A stretch of 64,000 nucleotides of DNA from an uncultured Schlesneria sp. (GTDB lineage: Bacteria; Planctomycetota; Planctomycetia; Planctomycetales; Planctomycetaceae), in NCBI GenBank assembly GCA_903904835.1, contig CAIVEI010000141.1, positions 1 to 64,000 of the forward strand, given 5' to 3'. The first letter of the stretch is position 1. Each line of letters opens with the position of its first letter. Under the pieces are notes generated by a model that saw nothing but the letters and a program-made list of their open reading frames with translations, searched no databases and was not told the DNA's origin. Made by a program: the position numbers and the translations under genes. Of the stretch, positions 35,836 to 42,896 are shown in pieces.

Positions 35836-36396
35836 ATGTCCGCAACTGGCCACACCAGCGTTCCGTCACAGTCGATCCCTGACAAGCAATCGAGGCGTGC
35901 GCTCGATCCGCCGGTCACCGCTGTGACGCTGTTAACACAAGAACTCGTCGCTTACGCACAGAACTACGCCAGATCCAGCAGCAGGTCTCGCGTGATTCTG
36001 CCGCTTCACAAGTCGGCAAGCGACCCGCTGCAACGGATGCTGAATGCCATGGAGCCGGGGACTTATGTGCAACCACATCGACATTCTTCCCCACCGAAAG
36101 CGGAATCCATCGTCGTACTCACTGGTGCGATCTGTTTTGTCATGTTTGATGAAGATGGCAATGTCAAACAGATGTTTGATATTATTGCCGGTTCACCGAC
36201 GTTCGGGATCGATGTCGAAGCTGGGATCTACCACACATTTTTCCCATTGGTATCCGGCACGGTCGTTTTTGAAGCCAAGCCTGGTCCTTATTTCGCTGCC
36301 GATGACAAGGATTTTGCTGTCTGGGCGCCAAAGGAAGGAAGTCCGGGTGTAACAAGCTATCTGGAAATGCTAAGCAACCTGAGGGAGAAACTATGA
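35836..36396 (+). CDS. WbuC-like cupin-fold metalloprotein
   Basis: The 186-residue protein is a WbuC-type cupin: SRSRVILPLHKSASDPLQRMLNAMEPGTYVQPHRH holds the metal-binding HRH, followed by ESIVVLTGAICFVMFDEDG and a later histidine in GIYHTFFPL. WbuC proteins are often near surface-polysaccharide genes; the reaction is unknown. The ATG at 35836 has AAGGA seven bases upstream and is preferred to the GTG at 35767 that overlaps the previous stop. Its own stop overlaps the start of the esterase gene (ATGA). Confidence 0.85.
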   Translation: MSATGHTSVPSQSIPDKQSRRALDPPVTAVTLLTQELVAYAQNYARSSSRSRVILPLHKSASDPLQRMLNAMEPGTYVQPHRHSSPPKAESIVVLTGAICFVMFDEDGNVKQMFDIIAGSPTFGIDVEAGIYHTFFPLVSGTVVFEAKPGPYFAADDKDFAVWAPKEGSPGVTSYLEMLSNLREKL

Positions 36397-37106
36397 AAAG
36401 CAGTCTGATGCGCACACTGGCCTTGATGTTCTGTACGGCGACTCCGGTTTTTTGCGAGGACTCATCTCAGAAAGCGGCAAAGCTTAATATCGAGATCAAG
36501 GCTCACGTGGACTACTGGATTTACCTGCCGCAGGATTACGACAAGCAAGAGAAAGTACCGTTATTGCTGTTTCTGCACGGAGCGGGTGAACGCGGGAACG
36601 ACTTGAACAAGGTAAAGGTCCACGGCCCAACAAAGTTGATTGCTGCCGGGAAGAATTTTCCGTTCATAGTAGTCTCGCCGCAATGTCCAGAGGGGCGGTG
36701 GTGGGCGACTCACGAACTCGTGGCGCTCATCGATAATCTTGAAAGCCAATACAAAATTGATCCTGATCGTATTTATGTGACGGGACTCAGTATGGGTGGA
36801 TTCGGCACCTGGGCACTTGCGGACAGAATTCCGAATCGGCTGGCCGCGATCGCTCCGATTTGCGGGGGTGGCAATACTGTGACAGCCAGAAGCTTTGCCA
36901 AGTTGCCGACCTGGGTGTTTCACGGAGCGAAAGACACCGTTGTTCCGCTGTCGCTGTCTCAAGACATGGTCGATGCGATGAAGAAGCATGGTGGCGAACC
37001 GAAATTGACGATCTATCCCGAAGCAGGACACGACTCATGGACCGAGACCTATAACAACCCTGAATTTTACGAATGGCTGTTGGCTCAAAAACGGTCGAGT
37101 AAGTAG
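36393..37106 (+). CDS. Secreted alpha/beta-hydrolase (dienelactone hydrolase/esterase type)
   Basis: This 237-residue protein has a signal peptide (cleavage near VFCED, about residue 22) and an alpha/beta-hydrolase fold. The oxyanion region is LLLFLHGAGERGNDL (about 52-66), the nucleophile Ser lies in GLSMGGFGTW (about 133), Asp in GAKDTVVP (about 180) and His in GHDSW (about 212). It probably cleaves an ester or is a feruloyl-esterase/phospholipase-like enzyme; the substrate is unknown. It overlaps the cupin gene by four bases and is followed 33 bases later by a metallo-hydrolase, so the three likely form an operon. Confidence 0.85.
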   Translation: MKSSLMRTLALMFCTATPVFCEDSSQKAAKLNIEIKAHVDYWIYLPQDYDKQEKVPLLLFLHGAGERGNDLNKVKVHGPTKLIAAGKNFPFIVVSPQCPEGRWWATHELVALIDNLESQYKIDPDRIYVTGLSMGGFGTWALADRIPNRLAAIAPICGGGNTVTARSFAKLPTWVFHGAKDTVVPLSLSQDMVDAMKKHGGEPKLTIYPEAGHDSWTETYNNPEFYEWLLAQKRSSK

Positions 37107-37139
37107 TGTTGGCGTACCGTTCGACCCGGGAAGAGAAAA

Positions 37140-37835
37140 ATGCTCATCAAGCTCGAATTCCTGGGTCATTCGGGCTTCTTGATCTCGGATGGCAAGTACC
37201 GAGTCGCGATCGATCCGTTTCTTTCCCACAATCCACTGGCAAAAAAGAAGCCGGAAGAGATCAAGTGCGATTGGATCGTACTGACACATGGTCACTCAGA
37301 TCATTCTGGCGATGCCGAAGTGATCGCCAAACAGAACGGTGCGACGATTCATGCCATCTATGAACTGGCTGATTTCTTTAACGAGAAAGGTTGCCAAGTC
37401 AGCCACGCGAATCAGGGGGGGCGAGTGAAGACCGAATTCGGTTCGGTGACTTTGGTGCAAGCATTTCATTCGTCGAGCATCGAAGGACGGTACGCGGGGA
37501 TGCCTTGTGGAGTGATTCTCAAAATCGGCGGCGTCACGCTCTATCACTGTGGAGACACCAGCCTGTTTGGAGACATGGCCCTGATCGGTGAGATGTACCG
37601 GCCTCATATTGCCATGATTCCGATTGGAGATCGATACACGATGGGACCGCGACTGGCCTCAAAGGCGGCGGAATTAATTCGACCAAAAATCGCCATCCCG
37701 ATTCACTACAAGACGTTCCCAGACGAACTCGTCAATGACGCTGGAGAGTTTCAGCCGAAAGGAATTCAGGTCCGCGTGATGGAACCAGGTGATACGTTTG
37801 TTTATCCGGATTTGCAGTTGATCTGCACGGGCTAA
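37140..37835 (+). CDS. UPF0173-family metal-dependent hydrolase (metallo-beta-lactamase fold)
   Basis: The 231-residue protein has the metal-binding motif HGHSDHSGD (about 50-58), an early HSG segment (LGHSGFLI, 6-13) and later metal ligands in LYHCGDTSLFGDM (about 139-151) and IPIHYKTFP (about 189-197). This is the full pattern of UPF0173 (YtkL-like) hydrolases; substrates are not known. The ATG at 37140 has GGAAGAG upstream. It closes a probable operon with the cupin and esterase genes. Confidence 0.9.
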   Translation: MLIKLEFLGHSGFLISDGKYRVAIDPFLSHNPLAKKKPEEIKCDWIVLTHGHSDHSGDAEVIAKQNGATIHAIYELADFFNEKGCQVSHANQGGRVKTEFGSVTLVQAFHSSSIEGRYAGMPCGVILKIGGVTLYHCGDTSLFGDMALIGEMYRPHIAMIPIGDRYTMGPRLASKAAELIRPKIAIPIHYKTFPDELVNDAGEFQPKGIQVRVMEPGDTFVYPDLQLICTG

Positions 37836-37889
37836 CCGAAAATGATTTTGTCTGGAATAAAACCGAAACCCCACCTCCCCTGCGGGGGT

Positions 37890-37972
37890 GGTTAACGGGC
37901 CTTTGCCCTAGGATTTGGAATCGCGTTGAATCAGTGAATGGTAGTGAGTGCTGGTGCAAAGGCCCGTTAACC
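37890..37972. repeat. 17-bp perfect inverted repeat
   Basis: GGTTAACGGGCCTTTGC (37890-37906) and its exact reverse complement (37956-37972) flank 49 bases. Outside each arm are GC-rich CCACC/GGGGG stretches. A related single copy lies at 42831-42860. The right arm supplies the stop codon of the neighbouring minus-strand gene. Confidence 0.75.
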
Positions 37973-38284
37973 ATCGCCACGGGGGCGATGGGGTATCGTC
38001 GGATCGTTAACAGGATCACAATCCAGGGACATATAGGTTGCGCCAAGGAGTTCAAACTGGGGCATATCACCGCCGAACAACAGGTGCCAGCCGTAGGCCG
38101 TTTCAGGGTCCGCCTGCCGAGCATCAACTTTGTCTGCCATCTCGGTCAGGATCGCAGCCAGATTGCGAAAGGCATTCGTGTCACCACCAATACGAACGCG
38201 CGGGCCGTCGCCGCCGACATTGGGATCAAACTCAATCCTTAATAGCCAGTCTTCGTTTTCAATGAGTTCTTGAATACTCGTCAT
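37967..38284 (-). CDS. Conserved-looking small hypothetical protein
   Basis: The 105-residue acidic protein (MTSIQELIENEDWLLRIEFD..., WHLLFGGDMPQFELLGATY) has no domain that I recognise. The amino acid composition and a possible GGGA ribosome binding site argue that it is real. Its last codons and TAA lie in a dispersed repeat arm, so the C-terminus (PHRPRGDG) may be an altered end created by repeat insertion. Confidence 0.6.
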   Translation of the reverse strand: MTSIQELIENEDWLLRIEFDPNVGGDGPRVRIGGDTNAFRNLAAILTEMADKVDARQADPETAYGWHLLFGGDMPQFELLGATYMSLDCDPVNDPTIPHRPRGDG

Positions 38285-38389
38285 CTTGAATAGTCCCAAT
38301 TCGTGGAGTCAGAAATTGTTCGGTAGAAAATGACCTGGTTCCGAGCCCTCGTTCGTTCGCTGAAGCTTCCAAAGTAGGGTCACCTCTGA

Positions 38390-38562
38390 CCAAAGTAGCC
38401 ATCATCGCTCCGCGTGATGAGCATCGTTCGAGAACATGTCATATTTCAATCCGTATGATTTCAAAAACAGCATTCAAACAAAAATATTGTTCCGATGCGT
38501 CGGCAACGGTTGAATCGTATCCGACGCATGCTCATCACGCAGAGCGATGATGGCTACTTTGG
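38390..38562. repeat. 35-bp near-perfect inverted repeat with nested palindrome
   Basis: The left arm 38390-38424 and right arm 38528-38562 match at 34 of 35 positions (CCAAAGTAGCCATCATCGCT... and its mate). Inside, next to the right arm, GATGCGTCGG pairs with CCGACGCATG around about 38493-38530. The whole lies in a 670-bp intergenic stretch with no other content. The size (about 170 bp) and long terminal arms resemble a small non-coding mobile or palindromic element, but I see no target-site duplication. Confidence 0.7.
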
Positions 38563-38955
38563 ACCGACCCTTGGAGGTTAATTCATCGAGTTGCGCCGTT
38601 GAGTCGAAATGTCCGTCGCGTGTTGTGACGATCAAAATCCAAGGAAAACCGCGTCTGGAATCTGATGCGTCCTTTGGTTAGGCCCACGCTGATACTCTCC
38701 GTATAAGGTCGATCCATTTGCTGCCGCAGGTCAATGAAGCCATTATGGAATCAACCGTGAAATAGGGACGAGACGATTTCTATTAAAAAGCCGCGTCCCA
38801 ATCATCAGCGTCGACTGCGGATCCTGCGAGCGATGAGTGCTCGAGAGCGACTTGAGCAGGTGTTCCGACTGAATGAACGAGCGTTGAAATTGTTTCGGAT
38901 TGGATTACGTCGTCGGTTTCCTGATCTTGATGACGTTGATTTCCACAAAGTCTAT

Positions 38956-40812
38956 TTACAAATGCGGGCGCGTTGTCACAACAGGAATTACTGAACGATG
39001 TGATACCACGACGGTATCTGCCAATCGGTCGCCAAGTCGTTGTTGTGACGGCGATAATATGATGCTGATCGCGGCAGGGATCGGAGTGATCATGCACATC
39101 AGATCGATCCAATACAGGATTGTTCTCAGTAGAGATCTGGCGATTCCACAGGGACGCCCCGTTGAACTGACAGTACGGATTCCCAGCAGCCATTTTCCTG
39201 GTGTCAGTCCATACCGACCTTCCAGGATGATCCGCGTAAATAACAGCAGGGTCGTCGAAATGAGCACGAAAAGGAACAATGTCCATTCGTCGGTGACGAC
39301 GGGGAAAAACGTTTTTGCCGATTGTTCCCACGCCTCTTTCAGCGATGACCGAAGCATTGGAACATTCACACCAGAGAGATGTTGTTCGTAATCAAGGAGT
39401 CGATTACAAACTTCCTCCGTGGTTGGATGAGGCCAGCTCACTCCTGTGAATCGGGTCAACGAAAGCACGAGGATCACAGGCAAAAGATCGATAGACAATG
39501 CGAGCGATCTTTCCCAGATGGATGCAAAACGTATTACGTCAGTGGATGTTACTTGAACCAGGTTGTGACTAAACCAGGCCGTTCCACCGACAATGATCGC
39601 CAGATGTACGAGCCACGCGAGAATGAATCCCCGCAGCAAACGTTTCCAGCGTGACAGATACTCGTTTGCAAATCCGGGCGAGATCAAATGGGCTGGCTGA
39701 ATCACGTTTCCCTGAATCCGGCGAATTGCGATGCGTCCCCATTTGTAAGGATGATAATCGATGACATAGGCATCCGATTTCGAAGGATCGGCACAAAGCA
39801 GGTCGACTCCGATCCGATCGTAATGACCGATCGCTGTGATTGGTTTCAGATCTCCTTCTGCGGTCCGCCGCGTGTAGGTTCCGTTTTCATCGCTCGGTCC
39901 CCACATGTTGAATATCGGCCCCGATTGATCGCAGGCCATTTGGTCGGAATTGTAACGATCACGGCTCTCAGCCGATTGAATTGGTTCCCAGCCAGAGACC
40001 TCGGCGACTGAGTTTGCTGGGGCCATCGCCGAGGCTTCTTTCGCTTCTTCGTCGGCAAATTCGAAGCCGTTGCGGTATGCAGAGAAGGTGGGGTATTCGG
40101 CAACAAAAATGTGAGTTTGCTGGCCTTGCTGGACGACTGACAGTTGAAGTTGACCCGGGGCCGATGTGCTAGGGGGTTGTTTCGATGTCAGAGGTAACAA
40201 AACCAGCCGGTCACGTTCATCATCGCGATACCAGAAACGCCCGGCGGTCGGAAACAGGACCTTACGGCCGTCGATCCAGTGACCGTCGATCAGGTGTATC
40301 AAACGATATCCACCGTCATCAGTGAAACGGACCATGGTCAATTGGTCGTCATACGCGAACGGAAGCTGGCTCAAGACTGCTGACATTGCCGGTGAAACGG
40401 CAACTCGTTTAACGGCTTTATCGACGACTTCGTAGATACCGTTGCCGGTATTCAAAAAGAGAACGTCTTTGACAAAGGTCCTTGCGCAGAAGGGGCCGCG
40501 TACAACAATTCCCGTGTCGTGGTCAATTCCCGTCGTCAGATCGAGTCGACGAAGCCGAAATTCTTCGGTGGTCGCAAATTGCATGTTGGCAAACTGCGGG
40601 GCGGATACGTGCCAAAGTTCGCCGTCCTTCGTGGGGCCGCCATACTCGACATATTCGCTGGCAGAAAAACCGAATGGTTTGCCTGATAACGCCGAGGCAA
40701 TAGCGCCAGCAACGATGACAAACGGCAAAACAAGACTCAGGCAAACAACGACAAAAATACCCACGACTGCGGCGATCGGGCGGACGTCAGTCGTGGGCAT
40801 TGTCGATGACAC
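38956..40812 (-). CDS. RDD-domain membrane protein with large N-terminal extracytoplasmic region
   Basis: The 618-residue protein has an N-terminal membrane segment (about 11-36) and a soluble beta-rich region (about 45-385) without a recognised domain. The C-terminal part has four or more membrane segments and ends in an RDD domain (YGLTPGKWLLGIRTVSSTGRP, then RSLLRTILYWIDL and LGDRLADTVVV). RDD proteins are thought to transport small solutes or ions. The GTG at 40812 has GAAGG upstream; an ATG follows at 40800. It lies just downstream of efp, 21 bases from its stop. Confidence 0.8.
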   Translation of the reverse strand: MSSTMPTTDVRPIAAVVGIFVVVCLSLVLPFVIVAGAIASALSGKPFGFSASEYVEYGGPTKDGELWHVSAPQFANMQFATTEEFRLRRLDLTTGIDHDTGIVVRGPFCARTFVKDVLFLNTGNGIYEVVDKAVKRVAVSPAMSAVLSQLPFAYDDQLTMVRFTDDGGYRLIHLIDGHWIDGRKVLFPTAGRFWYRDDERDRLVLLPLTSKQPPSTSAPGQLQLSVVQQGQQTHIFVAEYPTFSAYRNGFEFADEEAKEASAMAPANSVAEVSGWEPIQSAESRDRYNSDQMACDQSGPIFNMWGPSDENGTYTRRTAEGDLKPITAIGHYDRIGVDLLCADPSKSDAYVIDYHPYKWGRIAIRRIQGNVIQPAHLISPGFANEYLSRWKRLLRGFILAWLVHLAIIVGGTAWFSHNLVQVTSTDVIRFASIWERSLALSIDLLPVILVLSLTRFTGVSWPHPTTEEVCNRLLDYEQHLSGVNVPMLRSSLKEAWEQSAKTFFPVVTDEWTLFLFVLISTTLLLFTRIILEGRYGLTPGKWLLGIRTVSSTGRPCGIARSLLRTILYWIDLMCMITPIPAAISIILSPSQQRLGDRLADTVVVSHRSVIPVVTTRPHL

Positions 40813-40833
40813 GAGTATGCCTTCACGTTTTGA

Positions 40834-41406
40834 TCATGAGAGGCGTTTGCGGAATTCACCGGTTTCGGTATCGATTTCGATTTTGTCACCGATTTCGACG
40901 AAGGCTGAAACCTGAAGTTCGTGTTTTGTTTCCTTCAGAACAGCCGTTTTGGTGATCTTGCCTGAAGTGTCGCCGCGGACGACCGGTTCGGTGTATTCCA
41001 CTTCACGAACAATGATCTTCGGCAGGACGACAGAAATCGGTCGGTCTTCGTAAAACGTCACTTCGCAGACTTCTTCCATGCCGTCAACGATATATTTTTC
41101 GAGATCGGAAATGGTTTCTGCATCGATTTCGTACTCGTTGAATTCGTCGTCGACGAAGACGTGGTTGGGGGCTGAGAAATAGGAATATTTACAATCCTTT
41201 TTCTCCATCATGACCCCTTCAAGTTTGTCGTCCGACTTGAAAATCACTTCGGAAACCCGGTTGGTCAAAAGATTTTTGGCTTTCACTTTGACCACGGCCT
41301 GGTTACGACCGGATTTGTTGATGACCGCCTTGATAACGACGACGGGCTCACCTTCAAGAATGACCACGTTGCCTGACTGCAGATTGTTGGCGATCTTAAC
41401 GCTCAT
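40834..41406 (-). CDS. efp: Translation elongation factor P (arginine-type)
   Basis: EF-P rescues ribosomes stalled at polyproline. The 190-residue protein has the three beta-barrel domains of EF-P. The loop that reaches the peptidyl-transferase centre reads NKSGRNQ, so the residue at position 34 is Arg, where E. coli has the modified Lys. Arg at this place is the target of rhamnosylation by EarP, and the earP gene lies directly upstream on the same strand (90-base gap). The ATG at 41406 (MSVKIANN) follows GGGAAG; a longer frame to 41478 is unsupported. Confidence 0.9.
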   Translation of the reverse strand: MSVKIANNLQSGNVVILEGEPVVVIKAVINKSGRNQAVVKVKAKNLLTNRVSEVIFKSDDKLEGVMMEKKDCKYSYFSAPNHVFVDDEFNEYEIDAETISDLEKYIVDGMEEVCEVTFYEDRPISVVLPKIIVREVEYTEPVVRGDTSGKITKTAVLKETKHELQVSAFVEIGDKIEIDTETGEFRKRLS

Positions 41407-41496
41407 AAAACACTTCCCGTATTGCCTGTCGATAATGTGATTTCGCATCCGCCAACCTTGGTCAGAACGCGCCCGCAACGCCGCCTGGAGTGAGAC

Positions 41497-42627
41497 TCAC
41501 TTTCCAAAAACGAAGCGAACCAGATTGTCGGCCAGATTCCTCGTTCGGTCAAGTTGCCCGACCCAGACTTTTGTGTGTAACTCAAGCGAAGGCCAAACTG
41601 CGACGAAATCCCGCCAACTCGCCCCGATTTCGCCAGGCCCGTTCCACCGCTGCCAAAACCGCTTAACGGTCTCGGATTCGGGGAAATTTTGCAGGTATCT
41701 CGTCAAAAACGCTTCCAGCTTAATGAGATGCGTGTTTTCGGTCTGAGGGTAAATCTGCCATACGAAGGGACGTTGCGCCCATTGAGCCCGAACGAACGAG
41801 TCTTCGCCTCGTACAAAATTCATGTCACAGGCCCAAAGCAGCCGGTCGTAGCCCGTATGCGAAAGAAACGGAAGTGCATGCAGGGTCAGTTGGTTCTTGG
41901 AAAACGCAGCTCCCGGTAATAGTTGTTCCCCCAGCCAATCAGCCACCTGACGTGCGGGAGCTCCGGGCGTGACGAGGACCCGGATGCGGTCGGGGCCATC
42001 AGCCCATTCTTGAAGTAATTCCGGCAGCATCGGGTTGTCGTAGCAAAAGAGGGAAACACGAGTTTCGGTACCCTCACGAGGCGGAACGCCGAGTCCGGCC
42101 AAGAATTTGTCGGCATCGCTCTCGTCGAAGTTTGAGCGAACGGAAAGGAGGTCTCGTTCACGAATCAGGCCACCGGTTGTCGGGGTAAATCCAGGAAAGA
42201 AGAAATGCTTTCTCAGCGGATGATGCTTGTGAGGCGATGCCAGCAGGTGAGTACCGACTACCCAGTCTTCGGCGCTCAGGTATTCCAGGTTGATCCAGAT
42301 CGGAGCCGTTTTTCGTGCCGCCATGGTTTCGATGTAACTTTCCGGAAGTTCGCACGCGAATGCCTCAATCACGACATCGGCGACCTCTACTGAAGGAAAA
42401 TCGGGTCGCCAGCGATGGATTTCCATCCCTTCCAGATGCTGGACTTCGGCATCGGTATTTATGGAGGGGCACAGATGCGAGAAGCTGTCGAGATTGTCGA
42501 CCCACAACCGAATGTCTGCGTCATGTTCGTCAGCTAACTGTCTTGCCAGTCGCCAGCAGACACCGATGTCGCCGTAGTTATCAACGACGGTGCAGAAGAT
42601 GTCCCAGCGTAAAATGTTGTTTTGCAT
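41497..42627 (-). CDS. earP: EF-P arginine rhamnosyltransferase EarP
   Basis: EarP transfers rhamnose from dTDP-rhamnose to the tip arginine of EF-P. The 376-residue protein (DUF2331) begins with WDIFCTVVDNYGDIGVCWRLARQLA; its two aspartates (16 and 20) are the pair known to be essential in EarP. A later sugar-nucleotide motif reads FVRGEDSFVRAQWA (about 273-286). The length matches the family. No dTDP-rhamnose genes are in the window, so the donor must be made elsewhere. The pairing with an Arg-type efp supports both calls. Confidence 0.92.
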   Translation of the reverse strand: MQNNILRWDIFCTVVDNYGDIGVCWRLARQLADEHDADIRLWVDNLDSFSHLCPSINTDAEVQHLEGMEIHRWRPDFPSVEVADVVIEAFACELPESYIETMAARKTAPIWINLEYLSAEDWVVGTHLLASPHKHHPLRKHFFFPGFTPTTGGLIRERDLLSVRSNFDESDADKFLAGLGVPPREGTETRVSLFCYDNPMLPELLQEWADGPDRIRVLVTPGAPARQVADWLGEQLLPGAAFSKNQLTLHALPFLSHTGYDRLLWACDMNFVRGEDSFVRAQWAQRPFVWQIYPQTENTHLIKLEAFLTRYLQNFPESETVKRFWQRWNGPGEIGASWRDFVAVWPSLELHTKVWVGQLDRTRNLADNLVRFVFGK

Positions 42628-42687
42628 GATCTGCTAGCGAGAAAACGAGGGCTTGCTGGATTAGTCGGAGCGGCCGTTAACCCGGAT

Positions 42688-42860
42688 GAAACGTTAGCCC
42701 GACGCGCAAGCGAGGGATCTTCTCTTGGTTTTAACGGGAATAAGATCCCTCGCTTGCGGTTCGGGCCAACGTTTCGCGGCGTTTTTTGATTTGATGTCCT
42801 TTCTTTGGCCATTCGTTCGGCTGGTCCAATGGCCCGTTAACCACTCACACAGGGGGAGGT
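42688..42860. repeat. Complete copy of dispersed palindromic repeat
   Basis: Bases 42688-42721 and 42742-42775 are reverse complements at 31 of 34 positions, with a 20-base loop. The left arm equals window bases 1-28 in reverse complement. A further fragment (GGCCCGTTAACCAC at 42831-42844, then GGGGGAGGTGGG) matches the repeat at 37890-37972. Two repeat families are therefore stacked between earP and the VWA protein gene. Confidence 0.75.
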
Positions 42861-42896
42861 GGGTTTTCGTTTCAATCGTTAGTTTTGGGTGGTGGA

